From Saccharopolyspora erythraea (GTDB taxonomy: Bacteria > Actinomycetota > Actinomycetes > Mycobacteriales > Pseudonocardiaceae), in the NCBI RefSeq assembly GCF_018141105.1, contig NZ_CP054839.1:7443411-7507410 (forward strand): DNA of 64,000 nucleotides. The letters are read 5' to 3'. Of the stretch, positions 33,604-43,030 are shown one piece after another. Under the pieces are notes generated by a model. That model searched no databases. It was given only the letters and a program-made list of their open reading frames with translations, and was not told the DNA's origin. The first letter of the stretch is position 1; every line of letters starts with the position of its first letter. The position numbers and the translations under genes were made by a program.

Positions 33604-34602
33604 TCATCGTCCCAGATCGCGCGGGCGGCGCACCGCCCGGTCCGGCAACGCCGCGATGCAGACCGCCACCAGGGTCAGCCCGACCCCGGCCACTGTGGAC
33701 ATCGGCACGGTCTGGCCGGGCACCGGCGCCAGCAGGTCCAGCAGCAGCGCCCCCAGCAGCTGGCCGGCGATCATGCCCATGCTCAGCAGCAGCACCCCGG
33801 TGTGGCGCACGAGCGCGACGGCACCGCCGATGACGAAGATGCCCAGGAAACCGCCGATGTAGAGCCACGGTTCGGGCGGTGCGCTCTGCGGCAACCCGCG
33901 AAGCGCCACCTCCACGGCGAACACCACGAGCAGGGCAAGGGTGCCGGTCCCGAAGTTCAGCGTCGCCGCCATCACCGACGACCGGGACGTCTGCTGCACC
34001 CGGCCGTTCACCGCCGCCTGCCAGGCCAGCCCGATGCCCGCGAACAGCGGCAGCAGCACCAGCCAGCTCGCCTGGGCCGTCCCGAGCTTCGCCGACACCG
34101 CGACCAGTACGGCCACCACGGCCAGGCCCGCGCCCAGCGCCCGGGGGAACGTCACCGGCTGCGGACCCGCGGGGCCGAGGCCGAGCCGGTCGACCAGCAG
34201 CCCGCTGCTGACCTGCCCCGCCACCACCGTGACCGTGAACAGCGCGACGCCCAGCTCGATGGCGGCCGTGCCCTGGCTGATCACCAGATAGCCGCCGCAC
34301 ACCCCGCCCAGGCACTGCCACCAGCGCAGACCGCCGCCGGAACGAACCTCGGCGACCACCCGCCGCACTCCGTTGCGGGCCTTCGGCAGCACCGCCGTGC
34401 ACACGACCAGCACGACCAGACCGGAGCCGAACGAGATCACCGCCGCCGCGATGCCGTCGTGCATGCGCACGCCGAGCGTGCCGTTGATCCGGGACTGCAG
34501 GGCCAGCAGCACCCCGACCGCGGTCGCCCCGGCCAGGCCGAGGACCTTGCGCAACGAGTGCGTCCGCGATGGCGTTGTGGTGGTGTCGGCACGAGTTGTC
34601 AC
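33604..34602 (-). CDS. DMT-superfamily transporter, two tandem DUF606/YdcZ units
   Basis: A 332-residue membrane protein with about ten spans and an internal repeat. The two halves both show the YdcZ pattern, with ALQSRINGTLGVRMHDGIAAAVISFGSGLV and a Trp-containing WWQCLGGVCGGYLV in the first, and AGIGLAWQAAVNGRVQQTSRSSVMAATLNFGTGTL and WLYIGGFLGIFVIGGAVAL in the second. The family is thought to export small molecules. GTG 34600-34602 overlaps the MFS stop as GTGA. Substrate unknown. Confidence 0.85.
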   Translation of the reverse strand: MTTRADTTTTPSRTHSLRKVLGLAGATAVGVLLALQSRINGTLGVRMHDGIAAAVISFGSGLVVLVVCTAVLPKARNGVRRVVAEVRSGGGLRWWQCLGGVCGGYLVISQGTAAIELGVALFTVTVVAGQVSSGLLVDRLGLGPAGPQPVTFPRALGAGLAVVAVLVAVSAKLGTAQASWLVLLPLFAGIGLAWQAAVNGRVQQTSRSSVMAATLNFGTGTLALLVVFAVEVALRGLPQSAPPEPWLYIGGFLGIFVIGGAVALVRHTGVLLLSMGMIAGQLLGALLLDLLAPVPGQTVPMSTVAGVGLTLVAVCIAALPDRAVRRPRDLGR

Positions 34603-35840
34603 GTGGGAGCAGTCTCCTCCGCCACCCTGGGGACGCGCGATCCGCGGACGCTGTGACGTGCGACAAGCAACACCGACATCAGGGCCGCGGTTCCGGCCGC
34701 CGCCGCGGCCGCCGCCGGACCCGCGGTGTCCAGCATCGAGCCCGCCACCGGCGAGGCCACCGCGACGCCGGTCGTGGTGGCGGTGGAGAACCAGCCGAAC
34801 GCCTCCGAGCGGCGCTCCTCCGGAGCGATCTCGGCGAGCCTGCCGTTGACCGCCGCCAGCGTCGGCGCGATCGCGGTACCGCCGGCGAACAGGATCACAC
34901 CGACCAGCCACGGCGAGGCCGGTTCCGCCAGCGGTGGCAGCGCCGGGACCAGCGCGACCAGGCCCAGCGCGGCCAGCAGCGCGCGCAGCCACAGCCTCGG
35001 TCTGCCCGTCACCCCACCCACGAGCAGTCCGCCCACCAGCGAGCCGACCGCCCAGACCGCCGCGAGGATCCCCGCCAGTTCGGGCGTGCCCCGCTCGCGG
35101 GACCAGCCGACCAGCACCAGGTCCACCGACACCAGCCCGCCGACGATCAACGCGGAGAACGCGAGCATCGGCACGAACCCGGGCAACCGGAACAGCGATG
35201 CGCCGCCGCCGCCCTCGGCGCGGATCGGGGCGTCGCGCAGACCCGCCCGCCACAGCGCTGCGGCGAACACCGCGGGCCCGACCGCCGAGGCCACCGCGCA
35301 CAGCAACGTCGCGACCACGGGGTTCCAGAACGCCACGGCCGACGCGGCCAGCACCGGGGTGACCACGAACAGCAACTCCTGCATGGTCGCCTCGACGGCA
35401 TAAGCGGCCTCCCGCGCCGGGCCCCGCGAGATCCGCGGCCAGATCGCCCGGCCCACCTGGGTGACCGGCGGGTGCGCGAGCCCGGTCAGCATGCACAGCG
35501 GCAGCAGCACCCACCACAGCTCCGGGTCGAGCGGGCCGCCCGGCCGCGCCAGCAGCGCGATCACCACCAGCCCCACCCCGTAGAGCGCGCCCGTGGCCAG
35601 CAGCAGCTTCGGCGCCGAGCTGCGGTCGGCGGCGCGGCCGCGCAACGGGCCCGCGATTCCCTGGCCGATCGTCAGCGCCGCGCCGAGAACTCCGCCGGTG
35701 GCGTAGGAACCGGTCCAGTCGGCGATCAGGAAGCTCATGACCATGGCGATCGCCGGCATGTGCAAGCGTCCCAGGAGGCTGCAGACCATCAGGCTCGTGG
35801 CGTTCGGGACGGCGGCCAGCAGGCGGTAGGGGCGCAGCAC
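34599..35840 (-). CDS. MFS transporter
   Basis: A 413-residue protein with about 12 spans. The motif-A-like loop GPLRGRAADRSSAPKLLLATGALYG (about residues 63-88) is typical of MFS exporters, and WSRERGTPELAGILAAVWAVGSLVGGLL is the start of the second half, with NGRLAEIAPEERRSEAFGWFSTATTTGVAVASPVAG near the end. It is an exporter-type family member of unknown substrate. GTG 35838-35840 is used. Cotranslated with the DUF606 transporter that follows. Confidence 0.84.
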   Translation of the reverse strand: MLRPYRLLAAVPNATSLMVCSLLGRLHMPAIAMVMSFLIADWTGSYATGGVLGAALTIGQGIAGPLRGRAADRSSAPKLLLATGALYGVGLVVIALLARPGGPLDPELWWVLLPLCMLTGLAHPPVTQVGRAIWPRISRGPAREAAYAVEATMQELLFVVTPVLAASAVAFWNPVVATLLCAVASAVGPAVFAAALWRAGLRDAPIRAEGGGGASLFRLPGFVPMLAFSALIVGGLVSVDLVLVGWSRERGTPELAGILAAVWAVGSLVGGLLVGGVTGRPRLWLRALLAALGLVALVPALPPLAEPASPWLVGVILFAGGTAIAPTLAAVNGRLAEIAPEERRSEAFGWFSTATTTGVAVASPVAGSMLDTAGPAAAAAAAGTAALMSVLLVARHSVRGSRVPRVAEETAPT

Positions 35841-36122
35841 GATCCAACTGTGCCTTCTGGCACGGGCGTGCCGCTAGTGATTAACCACCCACCGCAGCCC
35901 GCGGACCTCTGGCGGAATCGCACCTGGTGGTGTGATGTTGTGCGGGCTGCCGACACGGCAGGCTTGGGAACCGCGGCGGACGAAGATGATCTCGGCACCC
36001 GCACGTGTGCTGGGACAACGGGACAGAACTGGCACAGCGGACCCACCACGGACACCCCGTCGAGTAGCGTCTGGTGCGGGGTGGAGTCGATGTGCCTGGT
36101 TGAGAGGGGGAGGATGTCACCC

Positions 36123-38815
36123 ATGTCGCGTCCGACAGCGATCAGTCCGGAGGAGCAGGAGCAGGCGGCCCGCAGGATCGGGGTCCTGCTTTTACAGGCC
36201 GCCCCCGAGGACTGGCAGGAGATCACGGTGGAGTACCGCGCCACCGGTGAGTACCACGACCTGCTGGGTGAGGTCACCACGCCGGACGGCACCGCGCGTT
36301 CCTGGGAACCGCCGGAGGAGCTGCGCGGCATCTTCGAGCAGCTCCGCGACGGCATGTACCGCCCCGACGTGGGAACGTGGCTGAGCGCGCTCTACGTCGT
36401 GGAACGCCCGTCCAGCTACCGCATCGACATCAACTTCGACTCCGAGCCGAGGTGGCAGCGCCCCCTCCCCCGCGCCGCCTACGCCGACGAGCTCCGCCGG
36501 TACCCGCGCGCCGAGGAGAACGTGCCCGACTGGCTGCGCGAGAAGATCGACGGCCGGGAGCCCTCCGAGGCCCGGGACACCGCCGACACCCCCACCGCCG
36601 CACAGGAAGCCGTCGCCCCCGCGGAGCCCGGCACCGGCGGCGCGCCCCGCTTCCGCACGGCGGAGACGTTCGACGACTTCGACGAGCAGGGCCGCCCACT
36701 GGTGGCGACCAGGAACCCGGTGCAGCCCGACGAGGTCGCCGCGCTGCGCCAGTACCTGGAGAACGCGCCGATCGTGCTGGCCTCCCGGGAGAACGAGGAG
36801 GACCTGCTCGCTCCCGACCGCGCGGCCACGGTCCCCGGCACCTGGCACACCGACGGCTCCTGGCTGTGGCAGGGCGCGGTGGCCTACTACCTCGCGCAGT
36901 ACGGCGTGCCGCCGGAGGCCGACCTGGTCGAGCACATCCGCGCCCGGCGTTTCACCCTCGCCGAGGTCGACGACGCCACCCGCGACGCGGCCGTCAGCGA
37001 ACTGCTCGACCAGCCCGCCGACGACGAATTCGGCGAATCCGGTGAGCCGGGTGACGCCGGTTCGGACTTCGCCGCCGAGCGGGCCGAGCATGCCGACTCC
37101 TACGCCGACTCCACCGAGTACTCCGAAAGCCCGGCGGTGGCGCAGGTCGCGGACACGCCCGCCGCGGCGGACTCCGGGGATCACGTGGACGACGACCAGC
37201 CCGGCCACCGGCGCGAGTACGAGGACGAGCCGTACGAGGACAGGTCGTTCACCGACGAGCTCGACGACCGGCCCTTCGGCGCCGAGTCGTTCGACGACGA
37301 CTCGGCGCGCGCTGAGCGGTCGGACACCGCGGACTCGTGGTCGCCGGAGCCGGAGACGCCGAGCGCGGCCGACGACGACCACTCGCGGCTCGACGCGCAG
37401 GAAGTCTTCGCGAAGCTGCACGACAAGCTCACCGAGTACGCCGTCGACGGCTCCGACTACCGCATCGGCAGCCACAGCAGCGGCGCGCGCTCGCTGGTGC
37501 AGGAGGGCCCGGACTGGATCGTCACGGCGGGTGCCGACGACGAGTTCGGCTCCGACGTCCGGTTCTCCCGCCCCGACCAGGCCGCCGCCTACCTGCTCGG
37601 CAGCCTCCTGCTGTCCAGGCCGGCCGGCCAGGTGCCGCAGGACGCCGAGCCTGCACGTCCGGTCGCCGAGCCCGAGCCGGAAACCGAGGCGGACGAGGAC
37701 GCCGTGGCGTCGGCCGACGCCGAGGCGGACGCACGGGAACCGCACGACGCGGCGACCTCGGGCGAGGCCCCGGCCGCGCAGCAGTCGCAGTTCGACGGCG
37801 AGACGAGGGTCGCCCAGCAGCCCCAGTTCAGCAGCGAGGCGACGGTCGCCCAGCCGACGGTCGCCCCGGAACACCCGGTCGCGCCCGAGGTTCCGGCCGC
37901 CGCCGAGCAGTCGCAGCGCCCGGATCCCGAACCCCGCCGCCAGGAGCAGAGCGCGGGCGGCCACTTCCTGTTCACCGCCAACCAGGATCCGCAGCCAGGG
38001 CAGTCTCCCCAGCAGGACGCCGCGCCCGGTGCTCCGGTCGAGGAGCCGACCCGGTTCCAGCCCGCCCCGCGGATGGACCGCCCGGCCCCGCCGGCCGGTC
38101 CGCCTGCCTCGCCGGCCGGTCCGCCTGCCTCGCCGCCCCCCGCGCACCCGGCGTCGCCGCCCGGCGGCATGCCCGCGCAGGCGGCCGCGCCCGGCGGTCC
38201 GAACGGACCGGGGCAGGCCCGCCGCCGCTCCCGAAGCGCTCGCCGCGCCCGGAGCAGGGCGCGGCGGTGCCGCCGCCTCCGGCGGCCCGCGCAGCAAGCC
38301 CGGCCGGTGGCGCGGAGCGCCGCCCCGGCCCCGGTGGGCCGGGCATGGCGGGGCCGCCCCGGCAGGGGCCGCCGATCCCGCCCGGCGCGGCCGGAGGCCG
38401 TCCGCCGCAGGGCGGCGGGCCGGAGCAGGGGCGTCCGCCGCAGGGCGCGGGCCAGCAGATCCAGCCGCTCGGCGGTGAGCCGCCGCTGACGCTGTACCGG
38501 GACCGGCGCCACGTCGTGCTCCAGCCGGGTACCGACCTGGACCGCTTCGGCGACCCCAACGGCAACGTCGCGTACGCGATCCGCACGCCCTACACGCAGC
38601 GTTCGCTGCCGCCGCAGTGGGCCAACCGCGCGTACTTCGCCTACCGCGTGCAGCGGCCGGTGCAGGTGCTGCGGGGCACGGCGGTGCCGTGGTTCGAGCA
38701 GCCGGGCGGTGGCACGGCCTACGTGCTGCCCACCTCGATCAGCGACCTCGTCGCCGACGGGACGCTGATCGAGCTGACGGGCAACGAGGCACCGCCTCGC
38801 CCGTCCATGGAGTGA
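36123..38815 (+). CDS. TNT-domain (NAD glycohydrolase toxin-type) protein with YezG-like N-terminus, split by a frameshift
   Basis: ATG 36123 lies nine bases after AGGGGGAGG. The first 150 residues (ISPEEQEQAARRIGVLLLQAAPEDW, VEYRATGEYHDLLGEV, DSEPRWQRPLPRAAYADELRRYP) look like an immunity-type YezG/DUF600 fold. A long acidic then Pro/Ala/Gln-rich linker follows (about 260-700). At about 38205-38228 the frame breaks, by one base; the upstream frame runs into an Arg-rich tail ending at 38489, while the right frame continues to 38815 and encodes a TNT domain: YRDRRHVVLQPGTDLDRFGDP, TPYTQRSLPP and WFEQPGGGTAYVLP, with the Gln that is catalytic in the mycobacterial toxin. The break lies in GC-rich low-complexity DNA and may be a sequencing error. 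No signal peptide. Confidence 0.75.
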
Positions 38816-38831
38816 CCAGGACGCAGTCTGG

Positions 38832-38872
38832 AGTTCGGGGTGCGCGCGGCTAGGCCGCGGGCACCCCGAACT
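38832..38872 (+). terminator. Long hairpin after the TNT gene
   Basis: AGTTCGGGGTGC (38832-38843) pairs with GCACCCCGAACT (38861-38872), and an inner GCGGC-TAG-GCCGC extends the stem. It begins 17 bases after the TNT stop. There is no strong T-run, so it may be a transcript-end structure of another type. Confidence 0.6.
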
Positions 38873-39119
38873 GCGTTCAGGGGTCCGGAGCAGGTGATCC
38901 GGGCTCGCGGGCCGAGCGCGCCGGGGCACGGTGGCACGGGGCAGACGCGGCAGCGTCTCGCCGAACGGGACGGGTAGTGCGCACGGCGCCCAACGCTGGG
39001 CGACAGCGCGGGGGCGGACGGCCTGGGCGCAGGGGCGGGGTCGGTCGGCGAGGCGGCGGGCTCGGTCGGTGGGCGCGATCCAGACGCGCACGGGATTCGT
39101 TCGCCGCCGGTTCGGTTCT

Positions 39120-39680
39120 GGCGCGTGTCCGGGATCAGGCCGCCTAACCGGGGCCGGTCCGCCGGTTCGGGTTCCGTCCGCCGGTTCAGGTTCGATCCGC
39201 CGGTTCAGGTTCGATCCGCCGGTTCAGGTTCGGCGTAACTCTCCGGGACCGAACCGCCTTTTTCGGCACCACGCCCCCTGCCCGGGATCGACCCACCCAT
39301 CCAGGACGGGGCCGCGCTATCCGGGATTGGCCTGCCTGTCCGGAAGCGGTCTGCCGGTTCGGGTTCGGCCCGTCCTTCCGCCTCTCCGGGGTCGGCCTGT
39401 CTGTCCTGGTCGGCCCACCTGTCCTGGATTCCCGCAGGTTCGTGACCGTGCCATGTATCCGGGATCGGGCCGCCTACACGGGATTGGCCTGCCCGTCCGG
39501 ATCTGGCCAGCTCTTGATCTGGCCGCCTCGCCGTGATCCGCCCCGCCAGGCCGTCTGTCCGAGATCCGCGCGGTTCTTGATCAGGTCGCCTGTCCGAGAT
39601 CCGCCCGGCGCTTGATCTGGCCCTCTTCGAGATCCGCCCGCGGGTTCGGGATCTGACCGGGGAACCATCCCGGCTGGGCT
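39120..39680. repeat. Degenerate short tandem repeats in a 900-base noncoding region
   Basis: Between 38873 and 39735 there is no supportable gene. Four 19-base units of CCGCCGGTTCAGGTTCGAT type lie head to tail at 39159-39233 (the first and last with two or three differences). The remaining part to 39680 is made of looser copies of a roughly 30-base unit with the elements TTGATCTGGCC, GCCTGTCCGAGATCCGCC and GGGATTGGCCTGCCTGTCC. The copies keep core words but vary in length. No stop-free translation looks protein-like. Confidence 0.75.
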
Positions 39681-39735
39681 CGGGACCCGCTCCCTCCAGC
39701 CGCTGCCCGTGTCTGCCCTGGCTCGGCTCGGGTCG

Positions 39736-40326
39736 TCAGTCGACGTGGAGGCCGTGGGCGGCGGCGAAGGCGAGCGCGGTCATCGAGTCCACCCGCGCGC
39801 CCCTGAGCACGGCCTGCACCAGGCCGTCGGCCTCGATGCGCGCCCCGCGCAGGTTCGCCTCCTCAAGCCGGGTGCCGAGCAGCCGCGCTCCGCTGAGGTC
39901 GGCCTCCCGCAGATCGCACTTGCGCAGGTCGCACTCGCTGAGGTTGGCCTCGCGGAAGCGGATTCCGCGCAGGTCCGTGCCGCGCAGGTCGGCGCGGCCC
40001 ATACCGGCCAGCGTCATGTCGGTCTCGCGGACGGTGAACGGGCGGAACCGGCAGTCGACGAACCCGGAGCCCAGCATCGTGCAGCCCTCCACAGTGGAGT
40101 GCTGGAACACGGTGCGGTCGAAGCGGCACGACCGGAACGCCGTCGCGCGGTGAACGCTCTCCCCCAGGTCGGTACCCGTGAAGGTGCACTCGGTGAAGAC
40201 GCAGCTGGTGGTGCGCAGCCCGCGCAGGTCGGCGTCGGTGAAGTCGCAGCGCTCGAAGCTGCGGCCGTCCCACTCCTGGCCCGTCAGCACCGCGTCGCTG
40301 AAGTCCTCACCCACCGCGATCGTCAT
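39736..40326 (-). CDS. Pentapeptide-repeat protein
   Basis: A 196-residue protein made of about 30 pentapeptide repeats (A(D/N)LXX type): CDFTDADLRGL, FRSCRFDRTVFQHS, ADLRGTDLRGIRFREANLSECDLRKCDLREADLSGARLLGTRLEEANLRGARI. The right-handed quadrilateral helix of this fold mimics DNA in some members (for example MfpA/Qnr, which protect gyrase), but many have other roles, and this one lacks evidence for gyrase binding. ATG 40324-40326 is chosen; a frame extension to 40365 is possible. It stands alone. Confidence 0.9.
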   Translation of the reverse strand: MTIAVGEDFSDAVLTGQEWDGRSFERCDFTDADLRGLRTTSCVFTECTFTGTDLGESVHRATAFRSCRFDRTVFQHSTVEGCTMLGSGFVDCRFRPFTVRETDMTLAGMGRADLRGTDLRGIRFREANLSECDLRKCDLREADLSGARLLGTRLEEANLRGARIEADGLVQAVLRGARVDSMTALAFAAAHGLHVD

Positions 40327-40516
40327 GCGGCGAGCCTGCCACACGGCCACGACAGCCCCTGTCACCAGGCGAACCCGCCTGCGGTCCTCCTGGCCACGGC
40401 GATCGTCGGGAAGTCAGTGGCCAACACCCCCACGCATTCGTGAGTGGTATTAGCAGTTGGTTGCCACTGATGTCACTCGCGTCCAAGCCCCGGGGCCGTG
40501 CCGTCCGCTTTCCTGG

Positions 40517-41812
40517 TCAGTTCTCGGCCCCACAGCGGCGCATCGCCAGGAGGACGTAGGCCCGGGTGGCCTGTTCCAGTTCGGCGACCGCGACGTGTTC
40601 GTCGTGCGCGTGGGCGTAGCGGACGTCGCCGGGGCCGAACTGCAGCGTCGGCACGCCGGCGCCCGCGTACAGGCGCAGGTCCGTGCCATACGGCGCACCG
40701 AGCACCTCCGGCTTCGCGCCGCCCACGTCGACGACGGCCTGCGTCGTCTCTTCGAGCAGCGGGTGACCGGTGGGGAGGCGGCCGCTGGCGAACATCCCGC
40801 CCGGCCAGCTCACCCGGACCGGGTGCTGCGACAGCCACGGGTCGGCCTCGCACGCGCGGCGGACGGCTTCGGCGAACTCGGCCTTGGCGTCGTCGATGCC
40901 TTCGTCGAGCCGGACGCCGTAGCGGCCCTCGGCGATCGCTAGGTCCGGCACGGTGCTCGCCCAGTCCCCCACGCGGGCCATGCCGACCGACAGCGGGTAC
41001 GGCACGTCGAGGTGCGCGACCAGCGGATCCGGGTCTGCGTTGCGCCGCGCTTCCAGGTCGCGCAGCGCGGGCAGCAACTCCGCGAGCTTCTCCAGCGCGT
41101 TCACGCCCCGGGTCCGCGTGGAGCCGTGGGTGCCCTGGCCGGGAATCTCCAGTCGGAAGGTGAGCGAGCCGCCGTTGGCGGCCACGATCGTGCCCGCGCT
41201 CGGTTCGGCGAGCACGCAGGCGTCCCCGCGGTGACCGCGCCGCAGCGTCGCGAACGCTCCGAGTCCGCCGTCCTCCTCGCCGCTGACGGTGTGCACGCCC
41301 ACTGGTCGCCGCAGGCGAATGCCGGCGGTACGCAGCGCCTCCAGAGCACCGAGGAACGCGGCGACACCGCCCTTCATGTCGCAGGTGCCGCGTCCCGCGG
41401 CGAGCCCGTCGTGCACGCGCAGCGCGTACGGGTCGCGATCGGGCCAGCGGTCGAGGTCGCCCGGCGGCACGACGTCGGTGTGGCCGCAGAACACCAGCGC
41501 GGGATCGCCATCGCCGTGCACGCCGACGCAGCCGTAGGCGATGTCGCGGTCGGCTTCCTGGCCGGGGAACTCGGGGTCCTCCCGCAGTTCCGCGACGTCG
41601 ATGCGCCAGTGGTCGACGCGGTGCCCGAGGCCGCCGAGCCGGTCGGCGCACCAGCGTTGCGCGTCCTGCTCGGCCGCGGTGCCGCCGACGCTGGGGATGG
41701 CGACCAGCTCGCGGAGGTCGGCGAGCACGCGGTCGACGTCGACGGCGTCGAGGGCGCGGCGTTCGAGGTCGGAGGGGGTGCCCGGAGTGTCCACGTTGCG
41801 AGTGTGTCGCAT
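40517..41812 (-). CDS. M20-family metallopeptidase/deacylase (ArgE/DapE type)
   Basis: A 431-residue zinc enzyme. The metal and catalytic motifs are CGHTDVVPPGD (His and Asp), RGTCDMKGGVAAFLGAL, VSGEEDGGLGAF (Glu-Glu, base and ligand) and EPSAGTIVAANGG, with the dimer-domain GQGTHGS. The end, GPGDVRYAHAHDEHV, has the last His ligand. Family members hydrolyse N-acyl amino acids or peptides; substrate not assigned. ATG 41810-41812 is used; a GTG at 41792-41794 is an alternative. It is divergent from the universal stress gene. Confidence 0.9.
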   Translation of the reverse strand: MRHTRNVDTPGTPSDLERRALDAVDVDRVLADLRELVAIPSVGGTAAEQDAQRWCADRLGGLGHRVDHWRIDVAELREDPEFPGQEADRDIAYGCVGVHGDGDPALVFCGHTDVVPPGDLDRWPDRDPYALRVHDGLAAGRGTCDMKGGVAAFLGALEALRTAGIRLRRPVGVHTVSGEEDGGLGAFATLRRGHRGDACVLAEPSAGTIVAANGGSLTFRLEIPGQGTHGSTRTRGVNALEKLAELLPALRDLEARRNADPDPLVAHLDVPYPLSVGMARVGDWASTVPDLAIAEGRYGVRLDEGIDDAKAEFAEAVRRACEADPWLSQHPVRVSWPGGMFASGRLPTGHPLLEETTQAVVDVGGAKPEVLGAPYGTDLRLYAGAGVPTLQFGPGDVRYAHAHDEHVAVAELEQATRAYVLLAMRRCGAEN

Positions 41813-41851
41813 CCGTCCAGCGGAACCACGGGCGCCCACTACCATCGCCGC

Positions 41852-42313
41852 GTGGCCGAAGGCGACGGAACCGAGCGGGAATTCGAGATCGGCAAGGACG
41901 GGCTGGGCGGCATCGTCGTCGGGATGGACGGCAGCCCGGCGAGCTTCCACGCCGCCGCGTGGGCGGCGGGGCTGGCTCGCCGCGAGCGGGCACGTCTGGT
42001 GCTGGTCTACGTGGAGGCCGTGGGCGGCGTCGCCTACTGGTCACCGATGGGGGTGGCGGTGGCGAGCGAAGCCGCCGAGAGCCTCGTGGAGGAGCTGAAG
42101 AAGGAAGTCGTCAACCACCTGAAGTGGATCGACATCGACTGGGACTTCGTGCACCAGCGCGGCGACCCGGCCGTGGGGCTGGAGCAGGTCGCCGAGCAGT
42201 ACCGGGCCGACCTGATAGTGGTCGGCCGCTCTCGCCGGCGCGGGGGCCTGCTCGGCACCGTGCCCGCGACGCTGGTCGTGGAGGCCGTACGTCCCGTGGT
42301 CGTCGTGCCCTGA
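41852..42313 (+). CDS. Universal stress protein (UspA family)
   Basis: A 153-residue single-Usp protein. GIVVGMDGSPASFHAAAWAAGLARRERARLVLVYV is the first strand with the Asp of the ATP-binding fold, and DLIVVGRSRRRGGLLGTVPATLVVEAVRPVVVVP has the Gly-x2-Gly-x9-Gly-Ser/Thr-like loop, here GRSRRRGGLLGTVPATLV, so ATP binding is plausible. GTG 41852 starts it. It is divergent from the M20 gene (39 bases apart). Role in stress response is general to the family. Confidence 0.86.
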   Translation: MAEGDGTEREFEIGKDGLGGIVVGMDGSPASFHAAAWAAGLARRERARLVLVYVEAVGGVAYWSPMGVAVASEAAESLVEELKKEVVNHLKWIDIDWDFVHQRGDPAVGLEQVAEQYRADLIVVGRSRRRGGLLGTVPATLVVEAVRPVVVVP

Positions 42314-42683
42314 GGGGGCTCGGTCCGCAGGATCGGATCGGATGCCGCCGGTGGCAGAAGGTCATCGGCGGCTGAAGGCGGTCGGTGTCAGGAGGCCATC
42401 GGTGGTGGCCGGAACAGGTGTGCGGGGGGCCGGTGGCAGCAGCCGGTGGCAGATAGTGGCAGATGGCGACAGAAGGCCATCGGTGGCGGCCGGCGGCTGG
42501 AAGCTGGCTGCCGATGGCAGGAGGTCGCTGGCGGCAGAAGGCCGTCGGTGACGGCCGGAACCGTGTGCTTGGCCGGTGTCGAGACCCCGTCGATCCGGCG
42601 GGGCAGGTGTGCGCCCGGTGTGCCAGGCCGGAGGCCCGGCGGCTGTTGACGGCCGCCGGGAAGCTCACTGCGCCGAGCCCGCG
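42314..42683. repeat. Degenerate tandem repeats (GGTGGCAGAAGGCCATCGGTGG-like core, shown here in parts)
   Basis: Between the Usp gene and the small secreted gene there is no supportable gene. From about 42340 to 42570 several imperfect copies of an approx. 30-35-base unit occur; the recurring words are GGCAGAAGG, CATCGGTGG and GGCCGGAAC. The copies differ in spacing and base, so the array is old. No hairpin with a clear T-run is seen. Confidence 0.7.
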
Positions 42684-42881
42684 TCAGTCGATGATGGTCG
42701 CGGCGTGGTGCAAGCCGCCGAAGCACTTCGTCTGGTGGGACAGCAGGTCGACCGCGACCCCACCGCCACCTGCGAAGCAGTCGTCCATGGTGACGGACTC
42801 CTGCGCGTGCGCCGTGCCCATCACGAGTGCCCCGGCCAATGACAGACCACTGATGAAAGCCGCGGAAAGTGCGCGTCGCAT
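42684..42881 (-). CDS. Small secreted protein
   Basis: A 65-residue protein with a clear signal peptide (MRRALSAAFISGLSLAGALVMGTAHA, cleavage probably after AHA), leaving about 39 residues with two Cys (DDCFAGGGG and HQTKCFGG) that could form a disulfide. ATG 42879-42881 is preceded by AGGAG. I do not recognise the family; small secreted Cys proteins of this size are common in actinomycetes. The upstream gene is the GNAT protein, about 150 bases away in the same direction. Confidence 0.72.
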   Translation of the reverse strand: MRRALSAAFISGLSLAGALVMGTAHAQESVTMDDCFAGGGGVAVDLLSHQTKCFGGLHHAATIID

Positions 42882-43030
42882 GCTGATCAACTCCTGCTCG
42901 TCGTCATCCCATCCGCCCCCGGCCAGAGGCGTGATGACAACTTGCACCGGTTGATCTCTGGAAGTTCTGATGATCACCGCATCGGACGTCACCCGCGTGG
43001 ACCGCTCGACGGCGAACGCCGCCGGCGTCG

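Noticed and set aside
34569-36122. Plus-strand frame extending the TNT protein upstream by about 500 residues
   Set aside because: It overlaps the well-supported MFS gene on the other strand and has a Gln/Arg-rich shadow composition; the ribosome site at 36105 sets the start.
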